Notes: generated by a model not told the origin, from the letters alone. A stretch of 64,000 nt of DNA from Aptenodytes patagonicus (GCF_965638725.1 NC_134960.1:3474501-3538500); one strand, 5' to 3'. Positions 46,826-59,700 are shown, counted from the stretch's first letter. Numbers and translations are program-made.

Positions 46826-46959
46826 GGGATAGGATAGGATAGGATAGGATAGGATAGGATAGGATAGGATAGGATAGGATAGGATAGGATAGGATAGGAT
46901 AGGATGGGATGGGATAGGATAGGATAGGATAGGACAGGACAGGATAGGATAGGATAGGA
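46826..46959. repeat. (AGGAT)n pentanucleotide array
   Basis: About 26 copies of AGGAT or GGATA, with two GGGAT and two GGACA variants grouped near the distal end. It lacks an obvious CR1 flank, unlike the (AGAAT)n array at 36.3 kb. On the minus strand it reads as a stop-free Tyr-Pro-Ile-Leu-Ser repeat, which is a by-product of the 5-bp period and not a gene. Confidence 0.95.
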
Positions 46960-49900
46960 AGTGTAGTGCCTGCCAGGAGGGGCTGGCAGCCGTCCCATCC
47001 CAAGCCTAGAGACAGGGACAAAAGTCCTGTGACGTGTCTCCTGTCCAGCTCCCGGGGTGACAATGGTGACACCAGCAAGACGGTGTCACCCACGGTGGCC
47101 GTGCACCCCGGCACCGCTGCAGTGTGAAGGGGCAGGTTTCACCCCGTCTGATGTTCGGAGAATCGAAACGCCTTAAATCACATGAGAGTTTTTTTGGGTT
47201 TTGTGTTTTGTTAACTCCCCTGTGCTCTTTCAAGTACATGGGCTGGTTTTGTTTTTGTTTTAAATGGAAAGAAAAAGCCCAGCCGAGCAGCCAGGAGACT
47301 TCTCCTGATGCCCAGGGGACATGTAAGCAAACATTCACCTCCAAAAAACTGCGCGGCACTGGCACCTGGAGGGTTCCTGTTGGGCTGATTCGCAGGCAGA
47401 TGCACCCAGAAATCTCACAGGATTTTCCATCCGCTGCTCCAGCGTGTCCTCAGCAGGGAGGGATGTGACAACCCAGCGTCAAAGCCACCTCGGCTCAGAT
47501 CCAGGACCCAGCTAGGGCAGGGGTTTGCAAATGGTTTCTCAAAACCGGTGAAAATCCCCCAGGCCGCTGGTGTCTGAGACGGGACACGGCTCGTACAGCG
47601 CAAACCCTCCGCGTTTCACCCAGCCTTTGCACCCTGTGGTTCAGCCGGTCCTGGTGCTGCCCGCGAGCCGGGCACACAGAGGGTAATGTCTCTGGTGCTT
47701 TGGAAACGGTGTCTCGAGCTTTACCGAAGGGCAGGCCTTGGCTCTGTGTCATACTTTTATTTTGCTTTCCTCCCTTGCCCTCTTGGACATTTTCCTGATT
47801 AATTCTGGGTATCAGACCGACCGCTCGTCTTTGAGAAGCAGAGCGAAATAAAGGAGGTCAGATATTATCAGCCTCCATGGGTCAAGTAAGTGCCTTCTCA
47901 TTTGAAGCCTCAAGTGTTACCGGTAACTCCAGGGTTTGCAGCTTTTGATTCAAATTCGCAGAACTGCTTAGCACGAAGGGGACGGAGATTTTTTTTTTCT
48001 CTGTAGCCCAGAAGACGGGAGAGGCAATAACCAGGGATGGATGTTGCAGAACAGGGGAAATAGCTGGGGGGGGGGGGTGATGCAGCCCCGCCGTTACATT
48101 ACCCCTGCATTTGGGAGAAACTAGCTGAGGTTTGGTGTTGCGGTGCAGCCCCTGGGTTATATTGCCCTGGCATTTGTTTGCACGAAGCCAAATGTCACCC
48201 TTTGCGGGACCGGGGGGTGTTTCTGTCCCCTCCTTAGCAGATGTACCACTGTGAAGCTACTTTTAGCATCACAGCGGCAACGTTTCCCGAGCAAGGTGAG
48301 CGCAGAGCAAGGGGACTTTCTGCACGGTTGAGTAGGCTTCTGGAGTGAGGTGGCCCTTCTGCTGAATGTGACTGTAAACATTGGGCGGTGATGCCAAAAG
48401 TTCATTTTTCAGGGGGTTTCTCTTCTCTAGTATGGGGTGTACTTGCCTCCGCACTTGCCCCCTGTCACCGTAAGAGAGCAGCCTCTGGGAGGGACTTTTG
48501 ATCTTTATTTTTCCACGCCTTTTTTTCTTTTTTTCATTAAGAACCACCTACATCTTTCTCTTAGAAGATAAATACTTGAGAAGTGAAACGGCTCTTCCTG
48601 TGCCCGTAAACGGTGAAAAGCTCAGCTATTTCCCCTGCAGAGTTTAACTTAAAAATAATAACCATCATTGCTTAAAAACAGAAACCAGCAGCAGCACAGA
48701 AGGTCACTGAGAACTTTTAAAAGGTTTTGAAGTTCTTTCCCTGTATTTGTCCCCATCGTGTCTGGAGCTTGGCCATCTCTCTGAGTGCTGGGGCACAGAA
48801 GGTGTTAAATGCTGGGGAACTTGTCCCTTGATACCCAAGCCGCGTCAAGTCGCAGGGGAGAGTCAGCATCACGGGAGCTGAGTTTTGCCACTAAGGCGAG
48901 CGCATCCCCTTCGATGTGCAAAAAAGAGCAGGGCTGCTCAGGTGCCTTATGAGCATTTTCAAAGCAGAGCTGGATTTTAAAGAAGCTGAAGGAAATCAGA
49001 GGGAAAGGGAAGAGTTGAGGGAATAACACTCCATCAACCACAAAATGTAGAGTGCAGGGATAAAAACCTGAGCGAGGACAATATTTGCCTGTATGTGCGA
49101 TGTGTATCTTAAACCGATCCGGCTCCTTGCTGCATTTCACATGCAGAATTAATGCAAGAATTAATAGCTGCAAATTATTGCTTTCCCCTTTGTTTTACCA
49201 GTGCTTGTAAGCACTTCTGGGCCAGCCAGAGATGGGGTGCGCAGGGCAGCGGTGCTCTTCTGGTTATGGGAGACATGGTCTTCTGGTCCCTGGAGGAACC
49301 CTTGGTGGTGCTGAGGGTAAGGGCCGGATCCAGCCCTCCGTGCTGCAGCTGCACTGGGTGACCCAGGCCCGAGCAGGGGCCAGGGAGATGCTGCTGCTGC
49401 TAAAATTTGGCTTTGCTGGAGGGGTGCACGGCTGGGTGAGGGCAGCGCCTGAGCGTGGGTGGCTTTAACTTTCCCTGTTTCCTTTCTGCTGCGGCAGCGG
49501 GCTGGAGCAATGTGACTGCAGCAAAAGTGAGAAAAGAGAAAAAAACGTGCTGAGACGAGAAATGAGTCGACGCTGCCTTCACCCGCGGGCTGCCGAGGGC
49601 TCCGGCCCTGGCGCTTGCAGTCAGTGCCAAAAACAGTCTGCAGTGGGTATTTGGGGTGATCTTTTATTGCAGCATCTCTTGGTGCAACACCACAGGGGAA
49701 CAAGGGGTGAAGGTGTCTGCTGACACGGTCTGGGGCCCCAAGCTGGGAGATTTTATCAGAACTTGGAGGTGCCCTGAAACTGTGCAGGGCTGGATTTGAG
49801 TCAGAGGCTCCGGGTCCCCGAGCACCCTGAATGACAGTGTTGCCCTGCGAGCCCTCCCAGAAGCAGATCCAATGCTGTGGGATGTACCCAATAATGTCCC

Positions 49901-50339
49901 TAATAATATGTCCCTAATAAATAGCTAATTTGGATTGACTGTTGGATAAAGAGCAAAAGGCACATTCCCCCCAGTAACGGGTACCTTCCCCAGCAGCAGT
50001 GCATGCTCAGTGCAGCCTGACCTTATACCTTTCTTTCTGTGGCACGATGACTAATTTTGCAGTGAAAAGGAATGAATTCCTCATTGAATCAGCAACAGCA
50101 AAATTTCATAAGTTTTGTTTTTCATAGCCGGTGCCTCGACTCATCTCGCCCTCTCTGAGAAGTGACGTCGAAGCAAACACATTTGGGGTGACTTGGGGCC
50201 AGACTGCAGTTTGCAGCACGTGTGCTGCACCCAGGGCTTTCACCCCGGAGACACCCGAGCAGGGCAGAGGAGCACAGAGATGTGCTCAGCGCTCACCCCA
50301 TCCATCTGACCGCTCTGAGCCAGCACTGGCCCTGGGGGC
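46960..50339 (+). other. TCF7: TCF7 intron 3, 47.0-50.3 kb: no gene seen
   Basis: This is GC-richer intronic DNA with a G12 run near 48066 and a short duplication of TGTCCCTAATAA near 49895-49920. Frames such as the 180-codon minus-strand frame at 49161-49703 have no recognisable domain and arise in stop-poor GC-rich DNA. Confidence 0.5.
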
Positions 50340-50700
50340 TGCTCCCAGAAGGTGGACACATGGCACAGCCGGCGGCACGGGGCTCTCGGGCTGCCGAAAC
50401 CCTCCTCTGCCTTGGTTGTGTCAGCTGCTGGCGTGGCACAACCGCCAGCCCAAGCTGCCATCCCTTGGCCGGGCCCCTCGCCCCACGCCGGCCGCTGCCG
50501 GGCTGGCCCACGGCTTTTTCGTTTCGCTATTTTTGGGGCCGGCAATGTGGGAAAATTTGAAAGTGACGTGACTAATCTCGCCTCACCGCGGCTCGGCTCC
50601 CCGGCAAGGCTGGAAACCACAGCGCTCTCCCTGGCCACCGGCTCGTGCGCCAGGGCGCTTCGTGCTGCCGTGCCGTGAGAGATGAATCCTGCACCCCCCG
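50340..50700. promoter_or_regulatory. CpG-rich island about 6 kb upstream of exon 4
   Basis: I count about 18 CpGs in 200 bp (50461-50660), with an observed/expected ratio near 1 by hand estimate, in a region around 60% GC. It includes AAAGTGACGTGACT (a CRE-like TGACGTGA) flanked by GC-rich words. This would suit a CpG-island promoter for an N-terminally shortened TCF7 transcript or an unlinked noncoding RNA. No start site or donor can be assigned. Confidence 0.4.
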
Positions 50701-51141
50701 GGGTGCTTCCAGCCTCCCCTCGCCCAGGAGGCAGCCGCCAGGGCCAGCACGGCCCGGGGTGATGGGGGCACCTGGCTCCAGGCATCACAGAGGGGTTATG
50801 GGGCTTTCCTCTCCTTGCAAGCTCATCTGCATCTGTGGAGGGGCTGGCAGGAAGGCCGGTGGCTCCTGCGGTGCAGGGCTTTCTGACAGGCTGGTCCCTG
50901 TTTTGCTGCCTTTTGGGCTGACCACAGGGATTTCAGCTGTCTGGGGTGTTGGCCGGTGCCTTTGCAGGCAGGGTGTGATTGGTGTCTGGGAGCTGAGGTT
51001 CATGCAAGGGGCAGGCAGCACCCCATTATTCTTCATGGGGAGCTCAGCACCCCTTGGAGTCATGTCCCCAAAGGTGCTGGGCCCCAGCCACGCTGGTGCT
51101 GTGCACAGTCCTGACAGTCTGTCCCTGTTCCCTGGCCTGCA

Positions 51142-51363
51142 GGGTCCCCATGTGCATGGGGTCCTCTATGTGCGAGGAGTCTCCTATGTGCACGGGGTCC
51201 CCTATGTGCAGGGCATCCCATATGTGCATGGGATCCCCTGTGTTTATGGGACCCCCAATGCCTGCAGCCTCCCATGTGTTTCAGGTCCCTTATGCGTGTG
51301 AAGTCCCCTGTGCCTGTGGGGTCCCCTATGCCTATGAGATCCCCTATGCATTCGGGGTCCCCA
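51142..51363. repeat. 18-bp minisatellite, about 12 decayed copies
   Basis: Units of the form GGGGTCCCCTATGTGCAT recur about every 18 bp for 222 bp, with increasing substitution toward the right end. Because 18 is a multiple of three, a forward frame reads as a Gly-Val-Pro-Tyr-Val-His hexapeptide repeat. I see no independent evidence that it is translated. Confidence 0.85.
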
Positions 51364-54300
51364 TCAGCTGGGAGCACCCCACCTCTCTGATGCTGACTCT
51401 GCAGAAGTTGTTCTCAGCTGGAGCCCGAATGCCGGAGCTGCTTTCCCGCAATGAAGCCCCAGCTGGCTCATCTGCAAACGCACAGCCTCTCATTTCAGAG
51501 TAGCTGTTAAAGCATCTTGTAAAAAAAACATACAGAAGTGGCGTAGCAGGATTAAGATGTCCAGAAATCCTGTGGAAGAAACTTGAGTGGGGTTTTCCCC
51601 ACTCAGGGTGGGGAGCCGGGTGATGCTGTGAATGATACTCAGTTTTTGCACATTCAGAATTGGCCGACGGCGCAGTACGTCTCCTGGGGGCTTAGGGCTG
51701 ACTTTTATAAAGTGAGAGCAAATTATTAAATTCGTTCTATTATTTCAAACATACGGGAAATCTGTAAAATGTAAGTTTCTTTCCTACAAAACAGCATCAT
51801 CTATGTGACTTTGCCTTAAAAACAAACTGTGAAAAAGCCAGCTTTTCACTTAGGTTGTTTTTGTTCAAAATCTGGGGAAAACGTAAAAACTCTTGAAATA
51901 CAGTCATCGAAACCGAGAAGGGGTTATTCCTAGGAAAGACGCTTTGTGCCTGTGTGCAACAGGGCAGATCAAGATCAACCTTGTAAGATGAGCTCCTTTA
52001 TTCGGTTGGTGTAATCTGAACTGTGGCAGACAGGTTTACTCTTCTCCTTTAATGTATTAAACAACTCGCCATGGTGCGGGTCGGGTACGCAGCCCCCACC
52101 GCCCCGTGCGAGGACCGATCCTGGGTGCTTGGTGCAGCCATCGTGAAATTTAGCAAAACCTTTTTTGCTAAATTGGGCACCAAATGTTGGAAGGGGCAGT
52201 AGAATTAAGCTGCTTGATTTTAGTTACGAATTGTCTTCTACCAGAAAATTAGTTAAAAAAATTCCCACCCGTAGGAGCAGCAGTGCAGCCCAGCACCGGG
52301 AGGATGCTGGGGTCCCCAGCAGCCACCCAGGCAGCTTGGTGTGACCACTGCTGCTTTTAATAGCTGCTCTCAATTGTAGCAAGGAATAGTTTTCACGGGT
52401 TACAAAACATTCACTTCTTTTTTTTTTTATTCGTTTCTTTTCCTAAACTGGTCCAAGCAGAAAAAATTCTTTACGATTTTTTTCTAATACTTTCACAGAG
52501 CTAAAAACCCAGAGTATTGCAGTTCATGGAAATTTTTTGGTTTGATCATTTCACTCAAATCTTGGCTTTTGACCTGTGCTACGTTTTGCTAAGATTAGCT
52601 TAGGAAAAAAATTAGTTTAAAAGAAAAAAATTCTGTCAAGCCAGCAAAGTAAAACTACTCATTTTTAACATGTCACCACTAAACAGATCAGTCTTAAAAA
52701 AGGAGTCAAAATACTTGCTAACACGAGGTGCTTTCCAGAAAACGTTTGATTACAATCTCTCACCATTTTCTAATGAAAAACCCACATTTTGCTTAAAAAA
52801 ACCTCATTTATAGTTCTGATCAACCAGCACCGTGCTGGCAGGCTTGGATAACCCCACGGCTGCTGGTGGCCGGAGCATGCTGCAGCCCAGCTGCAGCCCT
52901 TGCTGGGCACGTGTAATGTGGGATGGGAGCAAAGGCGAAGGATGCTGTGCCTGACCAGGCACCTCGGAGCCGAATAACGTTGCGGCTCTGATGGTGAGGG
53001 TGATCCTCATGCGAAAGACCTGCTGGGTTTGTGTGTGCTCAGCGAAAGGAGAGTTTTCTAGCTAGCCTCAAGCTGCTATCGCAGTCAGACACCCGTGCGT
53101 GAGCGGTGAGGTCTCCTAATTTTGCCTTGCCAACAATTAGTCTTTCTTAATAATTAATGTGACTGCGTTTTCTTTTTGCTCATCCAATTACCTCTAGTTA
53201 TTAAAGTCACTTCTTGGCTTCAAAGTGGGAGCTTCTTCCCTCACAGTCTTTTTTTTTTGTTTAATTATTTTCAGCCAGGTTGATGGGGGCTGATTAATGC
53301 CAGAAAGGTGATGCACTGCAGGGTCGGTGTGTGCCCCAGCACTGAGCAGCACCGGCTGCCGGCACGAGGCACACGGGGACCCGAGCAGGCACCGCTCACC
53401 AGGGAGGTGGGCGCTCAGGAGAGTTGCAATTTAGCAAATTTGAGAGGGGAAAAAGGCCCTCTAGGCTTGCAAAACCCATTCTGCTGCTCCGTCCCCTCTG
53501 GATATACCGTTCTGGTGTTGCTGTAAATGCTGTACATTTCTGTAGCAAGGTCGTGGTTGCACAGCTCATTCCCCGACCTGCCCTCAAAGGGCTGTGCTGG
53601 GAGAGGTGAGACAAAGCTGTCCTCAGACCCCTTTCGTGTCCCACCGCAGCTGCCAAAGGGTGGGAGGTGCCTTGGGGTGACTCGGGGTTGGGGCCGTGAC
53701 GCTGAGCACCAGCTGCGTTATTTTGGGCGGGTGGGTAGCGAGCAGCTCCGTCACCACTGCTCTGAGTTGTACTGAAACACGGCTTTAGGGAGGAGACTCA
53801 ATAAGATGCTTCACCAAACCGCAGCGCATCGCCCCGATGTCCCGACCAGCACCACCCCGCGTCCTCCCAGGGGAGCTGTGAGAGGACACCAAACCAACTG
53901 CCCTCATGTTAAATCAGTCCGCTGGGCAGAAAACATTTACACGGGATTAATTTTATGGCATAAGACATTGTCAGCTGGTAAGTTCTGGCTTTGAAAAGCC
54001 TCTTCAAGGTTCATGTGCTGCAGCCGATTTCAGAAACTAAATCTAGACCTTGTAAAAAAGAGGAATTGATACCATTTCTCTGGCGTACAGGTTTCTATAA
54101 ATGAGGTATGATTTCATAGCAAAGATGCGTGTGGCAGCCACAGCGCATCTGGTGAAGACCAGGAGCTGCGGACATGGGCATGGACCCCGACGATTAGCAG
54201 CTTCAGTGTTTAAACTGGGGATCAACACTGCATGAGTCTTCTCTGTTTCTCCAGATCTTTGTGCAACATTTCCTCCTTCCCTTGGTTGGTTCAATCTGGG

Positions 54301-55559
54301 AGACGGGTTCCTGTAACGAACTCCCGAATGGAGGAAGCGGGAGGGGGATGAATAGCCTCTTGCAGAGATTTTTGTCTTGCCTTCCTCCTGAGCATCCTTC
54401 CCCACCAGCTTTTTATGACTTTAAAGAGTAGGAGAAAAGTTTTTGAGCAAGGCAAATGCAAATGTAGAAGGCACATGGAGAAGGCCAGTTCTTCTTACAG
54501 GTGGGAAACAAGATGTTGAACTGATGGAAAATCTGAGTAACTGAGCTGCAACCTATTGTACCACCAAGCTACCATGTTCTGCTTTGATGGGGAAGAAGGA
54601 CAACCCATGCCTTTGCTGTAACCGCACGTGCTCTGTGCTTTTCACTGTTGAGGTATCCTGTGGATCAGCATCAGGACTGTTCAACTGCCTTTGTAGTGGT
54701 CTGTGTCTTCTGTCATTGCTCTGAAAGCTGTTAACAGTCGTGGGGCAGCGAGGCTGGCTGGTGGATGGTGCTGTGCTTTGGATCAGGCACGGTGTGAATG
54801 GGAAGGAAAGATCTGCCCCACTTTGAACGGCAGAAATGCTTAAGTTGAGGTTTTCAAAACAGCTCAGCATCAAGCTCGTTCTGCTCCAGTGTCATGTAGA
54901 ACTGCATATCCCTAATTTAGGCTTTCTGGCTCTTAAATAAGCTAAACCATAGCTAATTTTAGAAATATCACTGAAAAGCTGTTCTTCATCTCATTTCACA
55001 GGCAAGAATAGTGAAAGCTCAGATTTCCAAACATGTGTTTAACTAAGCAGGAGCCAGCCCAGTGCCGCTCTGGATGGGAAAACCACATAGCCCATGGCCC
55101 TGCTGTAGGACAGGAACGCCTGTACCACACCAGTTTGTTCTGGGGAGGGGGGTTACATTCCCAGTATCCCACTGGACGCAGTAAATCTACACCTGGTAAG
55201 CATCAGGAATTAGGGTTTTCATTCATTCTTAAATGCAAACCTGCATGCCTCTTGGTTTTTATTTGCATGAGCAAACCTTTGAGGGAAAGACAAATGTAAA
55301 GCGGTGTCTCCATCGGTCTGTTTTCCTTTCCGCTTCATGGGTTTCCTCCTCAGAGCAGGGATGCAAAACGCAGGACTTGCCCAGGGCTCTTGAGCTGCTG
55401 GGCAAACATCTCGCTGCAGCAGGGAGAGGTCCAGGGCAGGTCCTCCAGAGCCATCGGCTCCAGCTGCACCACCTCCACCAAAGCCAACTGGCATTTCGTG
55501 CTCATTCTGCCTAAGCAAAATCATTACCAAAGTGAAAGGCACCAGTGAATCAAGTCCAG

Positions 55560-55665
55560 AGATCGTAAATGACTTGTCAAAAGTCACGCAGCAAATCATC
55601 TGTAGATGTCCTGGTGGGACACAAGAGGTCTGGCTAGCAATACCGGGCTCCTAGCCCCTGGAGAG
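55560..55665 (-). repeat. MIR-like SINE fossil, antisense
   Basis: GACTTGTCAAAAGTCACGCA followed by GCAAATCATCTGTAG, and later GGGCTCCTAG, follows the reverse-complement MIR order (AACTTGCCCAAGGTCACACAGC, then the GGGATT/CCAGG part). Only the core is clear. Confidence 0.5.
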
Positions 55666-55869
55666 CTGTCTTACCTGGTCCGTTCTCATTTTCTCCCTGT
55701 TTTGGGGTGCTGTCAGTTCCTGTTTCTCTTTCTGGATTTATCTGGGACGAATCCTAACATTCCACCACCAAGGCAAAGTCAGTTTGGGTTTAAAGGCAAC
55801 CATGGGCGAAACCGGGCATGTAGGGAGCAGCTTGAGACGCTCGAGGCAAGGAGGCTGGCAGTAGACGGC

Positions 55870-55898
55870 AGTGTGTGCGCGTGTGTGTGTGTGTGTGT
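55870..55898. repeat. (TG)n microsatellite
   Basis: A GTGTGTGCGCGTGTGTGTGT run continues for 29 bases. Confidence 0.9.
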
Positions 55899-56665
55899 TT
55901 TCCTTACAGCTGTGCAGCTCTTTTGAACAGGTTCCCCTCTCTCTGCTCCAACACGCAGAAGTACTCCCAGTTGTCTTCACAAAAAAGCACCCTTTTACAA
56001 AGATGTTGGGCTCCGATGGCCTCGCCGTGCGTAACCAGGAGTAGCTGCAAGAGGAGATTGGATTTTTCTTCTTTAAATTTTCCTGGGTTTGTTGCATCCC
56101 TAGTGCTGCCTCAGCTCCCTCCAGTCCTTCTCCCAGTGCTGGAGCTCGGACCCAGGGGAATTTCAGCCTGAGGGCTTGCTGGTGACCACATCACGGTTTC
56201 AAAGGCATTGCCTTCAGTGTGGCTCTCCCTGCTTGAGAGCCCCCCTTAGGAAAGCCTGAGCATGGCTTTCAGAGTGAATGTGCAGGATGTGGAAGTCCAG
56301 ATTTAGACCCTGTGGTAGCACAAGACAGAAAACGAGCAATGCATTGGGTAACATGCTTGTAGCATTCATCCTGGAAGGAAAGATACTGGAAATTAATGAA
56401 AAATAGTTCTTCTGAATTTTGAAAACTTCATGTTGATTTGAGCTGTTTTCCACCTACCCATGCAATTGTCTCCAGCTGTTCTTGCAGGGTGCTGCAATGT
56501 TTATTTAAGTAGGCAAGGGCTTTTTCTGGTTTGCCCTTGAGAGACACTGGGGACTTTCAGCATTTCCCAGCCTCACTTGCAGCGACAGGACTGCAAAGGG
56601 CACCAGCCCTCCTTGCTTATGGAGCTCGATGATTTCTGAGCCCTCTCCCTCCTTGTGTCTTGCAG

Positions 56666-56798
56666 TCCAACAAAGTTCCCGTCGTGCAGCCGTCCCACGG
56701 AGTCCACCCGCTCACCCCGCTCATCCCTTACAGCAACGACCATTTCAGCCACGGCTCCCACTCGCCCCACTTGCCCGCCGACATCAACCAGAAACAAG
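56666..56798 (+). CDS. TCF7: TCF7 exon 4: conserved central TCF/LEF region
   Basis: This 133-bp exon is read in phase 0 and ends with the first base of a glycine codon. It encodes [20 protein letters not shown], then [20 protein letters not shown], then [12 protein letters not shown] and HPLTPLI-YS-(D/N)-HF are hallmarks of the TCF/LEF central region, the context-dependent regulatory domain before the Groucho/TLE-binding and HMG-box segments. LPADINQKQ parallels PADISQKQ of mammalian TCF7. Mammalian TCF7 has lost much of the SNKVPVVQ block, so this copy keeps a more ancestral form. Acceptor TCTTGCAG and donor GTAATG are good. The exon lies almost 50 kb from exon 3 and about 3.1 kb before exon 5. 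Confidence 0.93.
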
Positions 56799-59700
56799 GT
56801 AATGGCACCGCTGGGGATCTGCGCGGTGGGAGGGGGACAGTGCTGGAGACCACTGGGATCAAGGCTGCCACCTTCCTGGTCCCAAATCAATGGGAAAAGC
56901 AAAGAGCTTTGGTCAGCAGGGGCATTGCTTAGCAGTAGGAGTTTATTTAGCTTATTGGCAATGCTTTGTAATCCTGGTCAAGGGGAGTTTGATATCGAAA
57001 GTGCCAACCCTGCTGATCAAGTGTGCTCAATTCTCTGTGCAAGCTGTCCTGTAGCAGACCAGAGCCTGCGAGATGATGCGTAAGAGTCAACCAGAAAATG
57101 GAAAGTAATCTTTCCCTTGACTCATACCCAAACTGTTGTCAGGTTGTCATTTTGAGAAAATAAAGGCTTGAAACAGGAAATATTTTGACTAAATAGGATC
57201 GGTGTCTGATAGCTAACTGGATTGTTATATGTGTGTGTCCATAGCCACACGTTATGTGGTTGTCACACGGTTTGGCTCTTTGGGTTCCTGTGTGAGTCCA
57301 GGACACGTCAATTAGCTCGTGAGGCTACAGAGGAAAGTACAGTAGGTAGAGATTAAACCCTGAACTGTAAAATATAGGTATGTGCACAGGAATTCACCCC
57401 AGCCCATTATTCTTCGTGGGTTACTGGCAAGCTGAGTGTAAAATCAAACTTTTCTCAACCTTACGTTAATGCAACAGCATCTTTCAACATCCGTTGAGAT
57501 TACTCAGGCTTTTGCACAAACCTGGTCTTGATTTCATGTGAAAGCAAGCAAATTCACAGTTTTGTGTCAAACTACATTCAGGAAGGGATTCAGGGTCCAT
57601 CAGAGCCCAGAAATCAGTGCGAAAATGGAGGCACAAAACCAGCTGTTGTGATTTGGGCAAAGGCCTCCACCCAAGAGTGATCCAAACTGTCCTGGAGACA
57701 TCGGCTTCGCTGAGTTAACATCATTGCTAAAATGATGGGGTATCGAGGGTGCTCTTGGCTGGAGGACATGCTGAATTATCCCTGGTCTGAACCCAGAGGC
57801 CACGTTCTGGACTCATCAGGGATGCTGGTGGGGAGGATTTAGGTCCGGTGTAAGAGATACCCAGGCACATCCTGGTTTTCTTCCAGCCAGCACATTGCTT
57901 GTCAGCCACCAGAGCATAATAAACTCAGCAAAAAAATATGAAGAGTTAACAAAATAAACCTATTAAAAGCTCAGCTAATGACAGATTTCTGAATCTCGAG
58001 AGGAAGCGTGCAGATTTCTAAGTCTCCGGGGAAGGTGACCCGACAGACCTTCCTTCACGCTGCCTTTGCAGATGCCTTGCAAGAGCACTGCCCCCTCCAA
58101 GAGCCCCTCGCTGTGAGCTGCCTCCAGGGACTCACTGGAAAGCCTTGAGCAATACGGGAGCAGCTCACCCAAGGATGAGCTGGTTATATCCCTCCGTGGA
58201 GGCTATAATCAGCAGTGGAGTAGTCCCTAAACATTCGTCTCTGCGGTGGGTCAGTAATTCTGGGAAGCTGTCCTCTGGCCGCACACCCGCCTGCACCCTC
58301 AGTGCAGGCACTTTCCAGTCTCCCCTTCCCCATTTAGCCTGTACATTTACGTCAGAGGCAGGGGGAGTCTGTCCATCCCGGCGACCCCCCAGGTCCTATT
58401 TATGGAGAGGTTCAGACCATCGTCCTCAGCTGGGACCTGCCTCCGTGGTGCAGCTGTGATCAGCTTTGCATCCCCCATCCCTACACTGCTGGGGCGAGGG
58501 TTTCCTTCCCCGTTCATTCTGGACGTGTCCCGTCTCTATTTTCATTGCTGAAATATCTCCCTTTATCACCTAGTGTAAGCGCTTGAGAGTCGCTGTCGTA
58601 CTCATTCTCACAGCATCCCTTTAAAGTATTTCGCAGTAGCCCAAGGACACACAGACAAGGAAATACAAGCAGGATCTTCTGGTGCCCCAACCACTGGGCC
58701 AGCGAGAATAACTTGTGCTCTGGCTTACGCAACTTGTATTGTTGGAGGTCCAGATCTCAGAAAATCCTGGCAGCTGCCTAATGCGGATGCTGGTTTTGTT
58801 TGACCTTCAGGGGCTGCTGCATCCCACTTGAGTACAGCTGTAGGTAAATCTCATGCTAAGTTATATATTCCTTTCGGTTCAGTTATATATTTATTTTAGC
58901 TAACTCCTAACAAGATGTTTGAAATCTGTTGGTGTCATTCCTAATTAATAATTTATCATTAATACACCTAGGAGATTAATCCAGACTTCTGAGTTTGCAA
59001 ACTGCTTGCAACTAATCACCAATTTATTCAATGTATTTATTGCCCAGGACAGCTGCTGGACAGTCTCTGTACACGATTTTTTGTCTGAGGCTCGTTAGCA
59101 GTCAGCATTACACGATGCTGCGGCAGAGCTCAGCCCCAGCTCCCCTCCAGTTTTCCAGTCCGGGGGTCAGCTGGGGGCTGCTTTTGCCAGCAGCACCACG
59201 GTCGTCTGAGTTCCACCCGCAGCCCCGGCTCCGCAGGCTGTTTTCAAGTCCACATAGTAACGGATAGATGCTGCGGCTGTCTCCTCTGGCCATGCCGCCC
59301 ATGCCAGCAGCTTTGAAGATCACGCAGGGATTCCCCGTGCGAAGGGTGAATTCCCACCTGGCACCACACCCACCTCCGCCGTTCCTTGGCACCCACAGAG
59401 CCCGCAAAACGATTGCTTTGAACGGGGACTCAAATTGTTTAAAATCAAGATAGAAGTGATGCCTGCTGGAGCATCCCTGCTGGCCGCTCACGTGGGGTCC
59501 CGGGGGTGACTGATGGGAAGGGGCTGTAGGAACGGCTTTGACCATCAGTTGTGCACCTGAACAGGCTCTCTGGGAAGGGCAGAGGGATGTCCGGAGTCCA
59601 TCAAATCCTTACCAAAGCAAGTTGCTGCTTGTCCTCAGGGTGGCACGGAACAGGGATGATGCTTGTGCAGGAGGAAGCTGCTTTCCCCACCCCGTTACAC

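Larger units (their letters stand above)
51364..56665 (+). other. TCF7: Distal part of TCF7 intron 3
   Basis: This part is unique intronic DNA, AT-rich at 51.7-53.3 kb and mixed after that. A TAATTA-type cluster near 53135-53220 and an octamer at 54456-54463 are possible enhancer words. A (TG)n run lies at 55870-55898. Apart from the MIR-like fossil near 55.6 kb no feature is recognised. The intron ends with a CT-rich tract and TCTTGCAG. Confidence 0.55.

Noticed and set aside
49161..49703. 180-codon minus-strand frame
   Set aside because: It is GC-rich intronic DNA with no recognisable family. Similar-sized frames occur on both strands nearby.
50645..51301. 218-codon forward frame including a hexapeptide repeat
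   Set aside because: The repeat portion is the 18-bp minisatellite and the rest is stop-poor GC-rich DNA.
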